NCBI GenBank assembly: GCA_033977485.1
Contig: CM066984.1
Span: 109,850,691-109,914,690, forward strand
Source: Hydrangea macrophylla
Taxonomy: Eukaryota; Streptophyta; Magnoliopsida; Cornales; Hydrangeaceae
DNA: 64,000 nucleotides
Direction of reading: 5' to 3'
Positions 34,020 to 45,384 of this stretch are shown piece by piece; positions within the stretch are counted from its first letter, which is position 1; every line of letters starts with the position of its first letter. The notes under the pieces are model-generated. The model was given only the letters and a program-made list of their open reading frames with translations. It had not been told where the DNA came from and did not search any database. A program made the position numbers and the translations under genes.

Positions 34020-35785
34020 TCACGATGCTGCAGCTAAAAGCATAGAGAGTTTGCCAACTAAAAATCGAAAACGCTGAATCGGATGTGACTTTGTAAACAA
34101 ATCAGCAATCTGTGCGGAAGAAGAAACAAAAGGCAAAGTGATAGCTCCATGCTTAAGGTGATGACGAGTAATGTGACAATCAATCTCTATATGCTTGGTC
34201 CTCTCATGGAAAACGGAATTGTGAGCAATTTGAATAGCACTCTTATTATCACAATACATAGGTGAAGGGCGAGGAAGGGAGACACCCATATCTGTAAGTA
34301 GTCGGCGTAACCAAATAAGCTCACGGGTAGTCGAAGCCATAGCACGATATTCAGCTTCTGTAGAAGACACAGCAATAACATCTTGCTTCTTGCTCTTCCA
34401 AGAAATGAGAGAATCACCCAAAAATATACAAAACCCAGTAACAGACTTGCGATCTGTAGGTCACCGGCCCAGTCAGCATCAGAGTATGCACGCAGCTCCA
34501 AGGAAGATGATGAAGAAAGTAAAAGACTTTGAAACCTAGTGCCCCTTAAGTACCTCAGCATACGATGAATAGCAGCCCAATGAACTGTAGTAGGGGAAGT
34601 AACAAACTAACTAACAACATGAACAACATGAGCAATATCCGGACGAGTAATAGTAAGATAAACCAAGCTACCAACAATAGTGCGATATAAGGTAGGATCA
34701 GGCAAAGGAACGCCATCAGAAAGGGAAAGACGAACATTAAGCTCCAAAGGGGTATCAACAATCTTATTATCAGTGAGGCGAGCACGCTCAAGAATGTCAC
34801 CTGTATACTTAGACTGAGAAACAAGATAACCTTTTGGAGAACAGGCTACTTCAATCCCCAAAAAATAACGTAGTGGACCTAAGTCCTTCATTTCAAAACA
34901 ACGAGCTAATTCAGACTTCAACACTGCAATCCCATCAACATCATCACCAGTAATAATCATATCATCAACATACAAAGAAAGCATAATACGACCAGCAGTG
35001 GTACACCTAATAAAGAGAGCTGAATCATACTCACTAGGGGAAAACCCAAATGAGGTAATCACTGTGGAAAACTTCTCAAACCAAGCTCTAGGGGCTTGTT
35101 TAAGACCATATAAGGCTTTTTTAAGCCTACAAACTTCACCAGGACCATGAGGAACACCCGGAGGAGGAACCATATAAACCTCCTCTTGGAGGTCTCCATT
35201 CAAGAAAGCAATTTTAACATCCATCTGAGTTATATGCCACTGACGAATAGAAGCAACTGCAATAAGAGTACGAACAGTAGTCATTTTAGCAACAGGAGCA
35301 AAAGTTTCCTCGTAATCCATACCATACCGTTGGGAAAAACCCTTGGCAACCAATCTTGCTTTATACCGCTCAACAGATCCATCTGACTTGGTTTTGATTT
35401 TATAAACCCAACGAGAACCAATAGCGCTCTTACCAGAAGGTAAGGGAACCAAACTCCAAGTGTCTGTCTTATACAATGCTGAGAGTTCCTCTACCATAGA
35501 CTGTTGCCAAAGAGGATCAAGAGCTGCCTCTTTATAGGACAGAGGCTCAGAGAGATCATGAACTGAAGCTAAAAATAAAGCAAAAGAATTCGAATAACAA
35601 GAATAAACAAAATAAGCTAGGAGGTTCCACAGTCTCAGTAGGTGCTTGGGTGGCCTCTGGAAGGGAGGTAGCATCAAGCGGCAAGGTACCAGTATCAGCA
35701 GAAGTAGAACCATGAGGTGAGACAATATCAGTGGTGCATGGGGCTTGAGAGGGCACACTATCGGTATCATCAGAGAATGGGTCAA
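34020..35785 (-). pseudogene. copia reverse transcriptase and RNase H, broken
   Basis: The minus-strand frame 35785-34607 has the RT hallmarks: GSRWVYKIKTKSDGSVERYK, QMDVKIAFLNGDL, LKKALYGLKQAPRAWF and the catalytic SLYVDDMIITGDD. It stops at 34607 (HVVHVVS). RNase H continues in other frames as LRAYSDADWAGD and then VSSTEAEYRAMA with KHIEIDCHITRHHL, ending at 34020. Thus at least one stop and one frameshift separate RT from RNase H. The catalytic YVDD motif itself is intact. Confidence 0.93.
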
Positions 35786-37076
35786 GATGGATGAGATCAG
35801 ATTTAGTCAACTCATGATGATTATCAGGAATAGAAAAGAAGGGTATGTGCTCGAGAAACACAACATGGCGAGAGACATATAGTTTCTTAGTAACTGGGTC
35901 AAAGCAACGATATCCCTTCTGACCCTCACCATAACCTAGAAAAACACAAATAGCAGACTTAGGTGACAATTTGGTACGCTCTACATGAGGTCGAAGGACA
36001 AAACAAGTACAACCAAACACCTTTAAGGAAGAATAATCAGGAGCATGCCCATACAATTTTTTAAAAGGTGACAGACCTGAGCAGTGAGAGGACGGAATTT
36101 TATTAATTAGAATGACAGCAGTTAGGATAGCCTCTCCCCAAAAATCACTAGGGACATATGCAGATAATAAAAGAGAGCGAGCAGTTTCAACAATATGCCG
36201 ATGTTTCCTTTCAGCAACACCATTTTGCTCAGGAGTGTCTGTACAAAAGGACTGGTGAATAGTTCCATCTAAAGCAAGCAACTAACGAAATTTATGATAG
36301 GTATACTCTCCACCTAAATCACATCTAAAACATTTGATGACAGCAGAATGTTGAGTTTTAACAAAAGCACGAAAGGTATTGTAAATATCAAAGAAGTCTG
36401 AACGGCGTTTCATAAGATAAACCCAACAGTAACGAGTGCAATCATCAATAAATGATACATAATATCGAGACCCCCCTCTTGTAGTAACAGGAGAGGGTCC
36501 CCACACATCAGAATGAACTAAATCAAATGGTGCAAGAGAATAAGAAATACTTCTATTAAATGGTAAAGCAGAAAATTTTGCCAGTTTACAACCACTACAA
36601 TAAGAAATGTCATGAGTTTGTAAATCTCCTAATTTTCCTGTAGAAGCTAAATATTTTAAATGAGAGGCTGAAACATGACCAAGGCGGGAATGCCATAAAT
36701 AAAAACTAGACGAAGATGAACTCAAACGAAAGGATGACAAGTCAACACTAGAAGCTGCAACCACTGGTACATTGAGCTTGTCCAAGAGGTATAATCCCCC
36801 TTGCCTACGGCCTGTCCCAATCAGCGTCTGAGACTGCGAATCCTGCACATGACAAAAAGTAGAAGAAAAAGAGACTAAGTAACCTGCATCACAAAGCTGA
36901 CCAACAGAAACAAGATTCATAGTAAGTTTGGGAATGTGGTAAACACTAGAGAGAGATACATGAGGTGTGATAACAGACCCAACACCTGTTAATGGCATGG
37001 GAGTACCATCAGCAGTCATAACAGGCAAAGAGGAAGCAGGACATAAGGAAGCAAAAGACGACAAGTCAGGTGACAT
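35556..37076 (-). pseudogene. copia gag-pre-integrase and integrase, broken
   Basis: The minus-strand frame 37076-36282 carries the pre-integrase zinc region (LWHSRLGHVSASHLK, ISYCSGCKLAKF) and the integrase core start (PFDLVHSDVWGPSP, YYVSFIDDCTRYCW). A TAG at 36282 interrupts it. The continuation 36281-35556 has TPEQNGVAERKHRH and SSLKVFGCTCFVL, then shifts frame near 35600 before RT. The D, D and E positions of the core can be placed, so the lesions are few and recent. Confidence 0.92.
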
Positions 37077-37088
37077 ATGATTAGAAGC

Positions 37089-37486
37089 TCAAGAGTCTAA
37101 AATCCAAATACCTAAGGACATACCTGAAGACATCCCTGAAGACATACCTAGTGAAGAGGTGGCCATAGCATGTGGCTGTGTGGAAAGGAACTTCTGAAAT
37201 TGCTCAGCAAGGGAGGTCATGGACGGAGTGGACAGGGAAGGGGAACCGGGTCCAAATGAGTCTGATGGGGGTACAACTGCTGCAGTGTTAGGCTGTGGAG
37301 GCCTATATGAACGCTGCTGAGATTGGTTCTCAGATTTCCAATGAGAAGATTGAGGTTGTTGTTGTTGTGGTGGTCGACCATGTGTGGGCTGGTTACTGCT
37401 ATTGGGCTGATTTGCACGACCCAACCTAGGACACTGAGCCTTCTAATGACCCTTCTCCTTACAGTAGCTGCATACATCACTACCAA
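37089..37486 (-). pseudogene. copia zinc knuckle and protease boundary, two stops
   Basis: In the gag frame the CX2CX4HX4C knuckle reads CSYCKEKGH-stop-KAQC, with TAG at 37443-37445 where W is expected. A Gln/Pro/Ser-rich linker follows. The retroviral-type protease motif DSGA reads DS-stop-A, with TGA at 37089-37091. Both stops hit functional centres. Confidence 0.88.
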
Positions 37487-37579
37487 CTCTTGAATAAGGC
37501 TTATTCTGATTGTTGGACTGTGGTCGAAAGGGGCTGCTAAAACAGACAGAGTAGAGTCGGGGAGAATTCCCTTTCCAGA

Positions 37580-38206
37580 CTATGTCTTGAGACGTATTTC
37601 CTCGGCTACTAACTCATGGACAACAGAATCAACGGACAAAAGTGGGCTATGATGGAGAATGGACCCACGAAGGCCCTCAAAATCTTCACGTAGAACCATC
37701 AAAAACTGAACCAGACGTTGTTTCTCCCTACTAGCGATATATAGTGCAAAGGCCCGCAATTCGGGCGACTCCATGAGAGCTAACTGATCCCAAAGATCTG
37801 TCATTGTAGAATAGAACTCCTGAATACTCAAATTCTTTTGTTCAAGGGCACGAATATCACACTCTAATTGGTACCTTTTCGCAAAATTGGACTGTGTAAA
37901 TAATTTAGCCAAATGATCCCACACCTCTGTGGCATATTCAAACTTTGCCAACTGCATACCTATTGAGGGATCAACGGAGTTGTTGATCCAACTAATGATT
38001 TTCGAATCATTTGTGTCCCAAACATCTAGCAATTCTGCAAATTTATCAGTATTTTCATTTGTAGGTTTACTGAAATCCCCATTGATATAACCCCACATCT
38101 TCTTCCCTTTCAGAAAATTTTTCATCACATAATTCCAATATGCAAAATTCTTGCCATCGAGTTTAACACTAATCGCTTGAAGCGAATCATCACGTTCAGC
38201 AGCCAT
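37580..38206 (-). pseudogene. copia gag (UBN2-type), truncated by stop
   Basis: Starts MAAERDDSLQ at 38206. It has the UBN2 features KLDGKNFAYWNYVMKNFLKG, MWGYINGD and a later LAKLFTQSNFAKRYQLECDI. It ends EEIRLKT at TAG 37580-37582, where active relatives read through to the zinc knuckle. The ORF could begin 34 codons earlier, but the family start is at this Met. Confidence 0.88.
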
Positions 38207-38446
38207 TACGAAAACGAAGCAATTAAAAAACACAAAACAAGCGAACCCAAAATCAAAGACAGATCCAAAAACACAAAACAAACGAACCAAAATCAGTGAC
38301 AGATCCAAAAATGGCGCAAAGCAGTGCGAGATCTAAATACGAATCCGAATCAGCGAGAAATCCAACAACGAACCAGAATCATCCGAAAAAAAAAAAATTT
38401 GGATCTGCGAAAATCATGGATGAGATTCGAACCTGTTCTGACACCA

Positions 38447-38646
38447 TGTGCATATATTAAATAATCAAGAAAACAACAAAAGGGGAAGAGAAAAGAGAGC
38501 TAGAGTTTCTCATAACACAAAAACTGAATGAATGAATACAATGAAAAAGAAGAGGCAATAATAATAGAATATCTAGGTATACAGTATTACCCTAATATAA
38601 AAGAAAACACTAAACTACCCTAAAGCTAATAAAACTAATTCTAACA
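38447..38646 (-). repeat. 5' LTR of the copia element
   Basis: 200 bp, TGTTAGAATTAG at the outer edge and ATGCACA at the inner edge, followed by the primer-binding site. 198 of 200 positions match the other LTR. Confidence 0.95.
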
Positions 38647-38651
38647 AAATA

Positions 38652-40085
38652 AACACTTATTGCATGGTTACTAACAGTTACATGTCCATTAAACATGTAG
38701 ACTCATATACAGTATTACTATTTAAATCGAACATGTTTCTTTAAGTAGAGACCCACTATGAGAGTTGTTTAGCTCGGATATGTATCCCTTGATGTGAGAC
38801 TCATATATCATTGTGTTAATATGTGAGACTCATCGGACAACACTTATTTTGAAACTGTGCGTACAAATTGGTAAGAGCTTCTATCTTAAACACTTATTAA
38901 TAACGCTTACATGAAAATTGTACGTATAACAAGTCACTATAAGTTTTACGTTTAACATGTTATGAGCCGGTTACAATAGTCTATAACGGAGTTACAATCC
39001 AAAGGGACTAGGTTACAACTTTTTGTCATTAAAGTTGCAACATTTTGTCAAGAGGTTACAATACTTTGACATCAGGGTTACAACCTCAGTCATTAATTGG
39101 GTGATTCAAACATTTTGTAACCTTGGTAACCAAATATTGTAACTATACCACAAAATATTGTACCATGGACAAAAAATATTGTAACACTATCCACCAAATG
39201 TTGTAACTTGGTGACCACATATTATAACTTTTGTATATGCTTGAACCTTTAATTCTTTTGTTGGATCCTTTACTATCAATACTTTATAATAAGTATGTAA
39301 ATAGCAATAATATAGATTAAAAAAAGTTATAATTAGTGACCTTTTATTCTTCCATCATGTGAAGGTTCCTTGGTGGAAGAAGTTGAGGTCGACCCATTAT
39401 GCTTCCAGTGTATATATATATATATATGCCATTTCTGGAAGATAATAGGGTTGACCTCATGTACTTTCGACCTTTGTAATTCTACATCGGAAAACATGAG
39501 GTCGACCGTTATATCTTAAACAGTTGGACATCTTTATTAATAATGTAGAGACTCATATAGTACTGTGTTACTAAATATTTTCATACTATTACGTTACTAT
39601 GTATATCGGACATACACCATTTTGTACACGATTTACAATATTCTGTCACATATAGTTACAATCCAAAGGGACTAGGTTACAATTAATTGTCATCAAAGTT
39701 GCAATATTTTGTTTACAAGTTACAATATTTGCTCATCAAGGTTACAATCTTATTGATTTATTGCACAAGTCAAACATTTTGTAGCCTTGGTGACAAATTA
39801 TTGTAACTATACCACAAAATAATGTCACATAGATAATGAATATTGTAACATTTTTTACCAAGTATTGTAAATTTGTCACCAAAACCATAACTTAATTAAG
39901 TGTATGCCTTAACCCCAATTAGTTCTTTGCATCCTTTCTTATGAATACGGTAAATTATTTTTATATTTAAGAATAAAAAACCGAAAAAAGTTATAATTAA
40001 TGACATTTTATTCTTCCGACGTATGAAGGTGCCATTAGTGGAAGATTTGGAGGTCGACCCATTAAACTTCATGCATATGACACAC
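38652..40085. repeat. Duplicated blocks with GTTACAA motif arrays
   Basis: Two diverged direct copies (about 38980-39405 and 39640-40070) share GTTACAATCCAAAGGGACTA, many GTTACAA and TTGTAAC words, AAAGTTATAATTA, and end near GGAGGTCGACCCATTA. In each copy GTTACAA words dominate the left half and the inverted TTGTAAC words the right half. A third related piece (33505-33806) lies on the other side of the copia element, which inserted into this repeat. No coding frame or known transposon end was recognised. Confidence 0.7.
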
Positions 40086-40539
40086 TAAATAGATTACGTA
40101 TGAAGGTGCCATTAGTGGAAGACTTGGTGACAAACATTTTTTTCCATACATAAATATTTCACCATGGTTCAAAAAATGGAGAGAAGAGAAATTATACGTA
40201 TGATGGTTGATAGAAATTTACCTATGTAGAATATGAATATTTCCTTGTATACTTTTCTTCTTTGAACAATTCACTTCAACATTCACATTCCACCCACGCA
40301 CTTTGCCTTAGTCTCAAGATTGTCTTATTCCAACTTTTTGTCTTCTTCTCTTTGGTTATTTTGTGGTTGTGGATTTCTTTGGATTGAAAAATGAGAGAGA
40401 CTGTTATTTTTCTTGTCTTAAATTTCTAAATTGAGACAGATAAAGAACCCTTTGTCACTAGCTAGTTTAATTGATGTACTAAATGATCTACCTACCAGTT
40501 GTTGGAAAGTTTAAATGCACTTGATTACAGTTTTATCTC

Positions 40540-40905
40540 ACAGAGTTACAATTTCTGTGATGGTTCTACCTTCAAGTTACAATCATTTTTCATGGAGTTA
40601 TAATTTTTTCCTCATGGAATTACAATATATTGTGACAATAGTTACATTTTTTTAATGGTTCTACCTTCAAGTTACAATCCTTTGTCATATAGTTACAAAA
40701 CTTCTCACGATGTTACAATATTTTGACATACAGTTACCAAACTACTCACGATGTTACAATCTCTTGTCATATAATTAGAAAAAAAAATCATGCAAGTTAC
40801 AGTCTTTTCTCATACAGTTACACTCCTTCTCACAATGTTACAATATCTGTATTACAATCTATTGTCATACAGTTACAATCCTCCTCATGCAAGTTACAAT
40901 CACAC
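40540..40905 (+). repeat. GTTACAA oligomer array, one orientation
   Basis: About 16 matches to GTTACAA (most exact, some with one mismatch) occur in about 370 bp, 20-30 bases apart and all on the plus strand. They are often followed by TCxTTTGTCATA. This is denser than, and distinct from, the bipolar arrays just upstream. The open frame across it is a composition effect. Confidence 0.75.
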
Positions 40906-41216
40906 CAAATGGTTGACCAATTGTGTAACCGGAAAACTTGATAACATTTAATGCTCCATAGCCACGTGTCACATTCTCAACCCCTCCCACCTTTCTATCT
41001 CATGTCCGTATGGTACATGCAAAACCGCTGATCGCAAAAAAAGAATTTTCCTTTTCAAACTGGCCCTAGAAGACACTAGATAGAAAAGCAATCATTGAAA
41101 ATTTGAAATACTAATTTCGCCTCAACTAGTTGACAAATGACACCACTACCAAAACAAAATGTATCATTTTCGACCATTGGTTCCACCATTTTTGGTAGCT
41201 TTCTTTAAGTTTTGAG

Positions 41217-41388
41217 AAATACTTGGGACACACTCAAACACACAATTTTTGGGACACAACTCAATTAATGTGTCTATATTTCTCATTCTGTGTGACTGTG
41301 GGGTCCAGTGACATCACAAGAGAGATAGACACATTAATTGGGTTGTGTCCCAAAAGTTGTGTGTTTGGGTGTGTCCCTAGTTTTACTC
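41217..41388. mobile_element. MITE with GACACA-rich arms, copy B
   Basis: Arms ACTTGGGACACACTCAAACA and its inverted partner GTTTGGGTGTGTCCCTAGT flank a centre with GTGTCTATATTTCTC and GAGAGATAGACACATTAATT. Same family as 14281-14490. Confidence 0.8.
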
Positions 41389-41516
41389 TTAAGTTTTTCT
41401 CATGTGAGAATAAAATAATGGAATACATTTTTACTCACTCCAAAATTGCTCACTCTTTGCTCACCATTTTCTCTTATTGGTTAATTGTTTGTACCATAAA
41501 ATATAATATAGTTTTT

Positions 41517-41524
41517 TGTATTAC

Positions 41525-41571
<47 letters not shown>

Positions 41572-42327
41572 GTTGTCATGGGAATTTGGAAGATTACTTG
41601 AAGGACACTTGGCATTACAAGGGGAGATCAAGGTTGGTTAGTTGAAGATCAATGGTGATGATGAAGATGGAAGTTACTTGAATAAACTTATCATTGTAGG
41701 AGCATCTCCCACTAATTTATAGTTGTAGGAATTTGAATTATTAGTTATTTGGGAGGGAGATGTTCAAATTCAAATAGGTAGTTATAGGTTTCTTCTATAA
41801 ATATGTTGTAATGTACTCATTGTAAGGGGTCCTGTACCAATCCAAAATACAATGACTTGAATTATATTACTTTTCTAAAACTTCTTTTCTTTAGACGTAG
41901 ATACAGATGCTTTTAGTTTAGTTAAATTCTAGTAGCTTTGATGGAGTTCCTTATTTTAGTTTAGTTCTTATAAGTAGTTTTATAATTATTGCTCATATTG
42001 CTTTCATGTAGATCGTAGCACTAATTAGTTCAGTAGGAGTTGTAACCTTTAATTTATGTTTGCTTCGAAGGCCTTTGAAGCCACATATTCGATTGGGTCT
42101 TCAACCTCAAACTCTTCACTCTCTTTCTCTGCTTCCAATTAGTGGTTCGTTAGATTGTTTCATCTCATGAAAGTCCATTTAATTAAGGCATTTGAACGGT
42201 CATAATTGGCTTGGTGAGGCGCATTTGACTTATATAATCATACCAATACATTGGCAACTTGCTTGCCTGGCACGCTCGTACATACAAATTTACACAAATA
42301 TCCTTTGAAGTATAAATAGCCAAAACA
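41517..42327 (+). repeat. 5' LTR of the pol-less element
   Basis: Begins with TGTATTAC and a (TAT)n microsatellite up to about 41570, then TGTTGTCATGGGAATTTGG. Contains TTCGAAGGCCTTTGAAGCC in its distal half. Several substitutions and small indels against the 3' copy suggest an older insertion than the copia at 33807. Confidence 0.78.
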
Positions 42328-42496
42328 TTTTTGACACGTCCGGTGGGACTTTAGTGTCAAGATGAATTTTGAAGGGTTGTATGTTTTACACTCTTTAACA
42401 CCAAATTTTGGTGATAACAATTTTCGAATGGTATGTTTTACCACCAACACTATATTATGGTGATAAAAAAAAAGGTTCAATGATTTTGTTCCATTA

Positions 42497-43060
42497 TTGA
42501 AACAATTAAAGGACCAATTATTTCCTTTAGAAAATGAATTTCACAAAATGGCTCGAGGGGTGTCAACTCTTCTTCAAAATCATGAGCCAATGGATGAAGA
42601 TAAATTGATTATGAAGATTCTTCATGATCCTTTAATGGTGGAAACAAAAAGGTCACCACCACCCTCATTACCCACATTGGTTAATCAACCAATTAATTGT
42701 GGTGAAAACATGCACAGGGGGTGTAATTTTCAACTAAATGTGGTTGAGAATCATGAACAAACCTTTGTTCTTAAATTTGAGTTTTCCAACATTTTACAAG
42801 ATATTAAAACTTGTGAATTTGCAATGCCATTTTATACTTTGGCTTTAGTTGGTCAATACCCACTTTGGCTTTGTGGATCCCATCAAAATTGGGTTATGAC
42901 CATGTTAATTATTCTATGGCAGCATTACCATGTGAATTTTCTACGGCAATATTATTATGAAGGCAAAATAATTATGGATAAAATTCAAACATTTATCATG
43001 CCAGGTCACTATTGTAATCGGACTAAGAAGACCGATGGAACCAGTGAGTGGTTTGGTTGA
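42497..43060 (+). CDS. Unknown ORF inside the pol-less LTR element
   Basis: A 187-codon frame, MKQLKDQLFPLENEFHKMAR onward, about 170 bp after the 5' LTR, in the position of gag. It is moderately rich in Leu, His and Gln and shows no zinc knuckle, protease or other motif I recognise. It could be a diverged gag-like protein, a captured fragment or a chance frame. The long frame in AT-rich DNA is the only support for coding. Confidence 0.3.
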   Translation: MKQLKDQLFPLENEFHKMARGVSTLLQNHEPMDEDKLIMKILHDPLMVETKRSPPPSLPTLVNQPINCGENMHRGCNFQLNVVENHEQTFVLKFEFSNILQDIKTCEFAMPFYTLALVGQYPLWLCGSHQNWVMTMLIILWQHYHVNFLRQYYYEGKIIMDKIQTFIMPGHYCNRTKKTDGTSEWFG

Positions 43061-43399
43061 GTTAATGTGGCTGATGTTGCTAATATCTAGATAGCACAAA
43101 TGATGTTGCTACTTGATAAGTTGATGGTATTCAGATGAAGTGTATTCAAAGAAATCGAGTCAGCTCGAAGGGAATTTGACGGATCTAATGTCAGACTTGG
43201 TAGGTCACACAGATGGTTCACTTGTGATATTTCTGCTATGCTGGCCCCATTTTTGACAAATGCTTTGATGCACCCAAGTCATGCTCGTATCACCATATGC
43301 CTCAAACCATGGTGTACTTGGTTGGACATGCATTGTAAATGTTTATACCGCCAAAAGTTTATTTAATTGGTGATATACCATAGTGATTGGTAAAATGGA

Positions 43400-43620
43400 A
43401 GTATTTTTTAAGATACTTATATTGGTTTCAAAGTCATTCTAAAACAATTTATTTTTGTGTTCGAAGCTATTACATTGATTTCGAGGCAAGTTTAAAACAA
43501 TTTATTTTTGTGTTTGAAGCCATTTTACTGGCTTCGAAGCAAGTTGAAAGTCATTTTAGTATTTTGTATTTGATGTTTATATATTGGCTTTGAAACCAGT
43601 TCGAAGATCTTTTTTGCGAT
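43400..43620 (+). repeat. TTCGAAG-rich degenerate tandem repeats, block 1
   Basis: Units of about 60 bp built on TTGGCTTCGAAGC(C/A)A and CAATTTATTTTTGTGTTCGAAGC. A similar block lies at 45385-45610 on the other side of the nested solo LTR. Confidence 0.7.
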
Positions 43621-43818
43621 TTGCTTTAGATTGTTAATTCGGTTTAGTTCGAACCTACTCAAAAAAAAAAATTATTGACCAAAATATTAATATTAATTTG
43701 GTCACAGTTCAACCATGATTTTCGAGTATTACCTGGTAGTATTTTACAGATATGATAACAATACAATGATGTGTTGGTATGGAAGAAAAAAAAAATAGTT
43801 TAGCTAGGATGATCCTAG

Positions 43819-45140
43819 TGTTAGAGATATATACTAAAAGCCATGCTATATGTAGTTGATTTATTATTCATTTAATAAAATCAGTTAATCCATTTTTATG
43901 AGAATCTGTGTGGGCAATATTTGTATTATATTATTTATTTAATATTATGCATATGTGTCTTTCATTTTACATAGTAGGTGATTTGGTGTGTAGAGTTCAG
44001 CTTATACACGGAAGATCAGACCATTGAATCTTGTAGAATGTAAGATTTTGGTTTACAGTCTTAGATGGATTGGACACACCATCGGTAGGACTGCAGCATA
44101 GTGTTGTAGTAGGTTTGTCTTGACTGCGGGAAACGGTATAGTTTCAACTCACCATGCTGGTATACTTTGTGTATTAAACGGGACCGACTTGGGGTAATTA
44201 TCTTTATGCTGACTTATAAGATAATTAATACCTCATGACTATTATGAGTGCTTATACTCTAAATCCTAAGTTTATTTACAGACACGTACATTTGATATTT
44301 ACACTTTGATTCTTAAAAGGGTGAGATCCTTAAATGGGTCAATATCTCATTGAATTGGGTGACAATATTAATTGTGTGGTGGATATTAATTAATGATGGA
44401 ATCTATGTCTCAATTTTGGGATTGATGATATCCCCTTGAGAAAGCTTATAAGTTTTGATTATGTCAAACTCTGCAGGTGGATTTTGTATCCGACATATCA
44501 AATAAGTTAAGCAGAGGATCTCAAGGAATTTTAAGAGATTAATTAAATATGATTGTCAGTAATTATATTTAATTAATGGATATCTGTAATCTTAACATGG
44601 GGAGATAATAAGCATTTAATAACATGGAGCTCGAAATATTTTTTTGAGATAAGGGTAGGAGTGCAATTATAATTCTTTAGTGGTATGAATTATAATTTAT
44701 GAAAATAGGAATATGATTCAGTTTGAATTAGGGTTTCCTAATTCCATAAGGAAGCCTATTCCTTATTGACTTCTTATGGTTCCTATCATAGCCTATATAT
44801 ATATATATGCTGCTTTGGCTCTCTCCTTAGTTTGCGTTTTTCCATCAAGAGTATTATAACTCGAAATAGAAAAGAGAGCGTAAAAAGATAGAGCAGAAAC
44901 ATAAAGGATTTCGAAGGAGCCCACACTCAGTTCGATATTGTGGCAGCAAAGGAATACGGTAGAAGATCGTGAGCTGTTATCAAGCCCGTGTTCTCGATTC
45001 GTATAGTACAATAATCCGTTTTAGCAGTTTAAGGTAACCCTAGTTCCGCCCTTGTAGGGTTATTGTAGTTTTCACGTAATTTTTTGCAGTACCAACTTAT
45101 ATGCGTTGTCAATGGATTCTGGGAACGCAGTTTCCTAACA
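43819..45140 (+). mobile_element. Solo LTR with perfect CCTAG duplication
   Basis: A 1322-bp segment from TGTTAGAGATATATAC to GCAGTTTCCTAACA with inverted TGTTAG/CTAACA ends. CCTAG (43814-43818 and 45141-45145) flanks it perfectly. There is no internal region, so it is a solo LTR left by LTR-LTR recombination. It is nested in the interior of the pol-less element. A TATATA box (44796-44809) fits an LTR promoter. The element type is not certain; the terminal sequence resembles copia LTRs. Confidence 0.9.
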
Positions 45141-45384
45141 CCTAGTGGTCCTGTAAGCAATACAATGGTAGTTATTCCTCTCCCGTATCAATGTGCTATT
45201 AGCCTAATGTTGTTTGGCTACTGTTCCCGAGTACCTTATCTAAAGAGCATTTACAGCAGTTCATAATTTTGGCTAAATAGTTTTAGTCACAACCACATTT
45301 GCTAATAATTTTGGTTTAGTGTCTAATAAAAATTATTTCTTTGTTCTTTGTGACATGTTTAAACCAAAAAGTTTGTTTAATTGG

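Larger units (their letters stand above)
33807..38646 (-). mobile_element. Full-length Ty1-copia retrotransposon, coding-dead
   Basis: A 4840-bp minus-strand element with 200-bp LTRs and perfect AAATA duplications (33802-33806 and 38647-38651). The primer-binding site TGGTGTCAGAACAGG (38446-38432, minus strand) follows the 5' LTR, and a purine tract GAGTTTGAGGAGGGG precedes the 3' LTR (about 34021-34007). Gag, zinc knuckle, protease, integrase, reverse transcriptase and RNase H follow in copia order but are split by several stops and frameshifts. The LTRs differ at two positions in 200, so insertion was recent. Confidence 0.96.

Noticed and set aside
40540..40930. CRISPR-like array of short repeats with spacers
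   Set aside because: Plant nuclear DNA, repeat only 7 bases with drifting spacers of unequal length, no cas genes.
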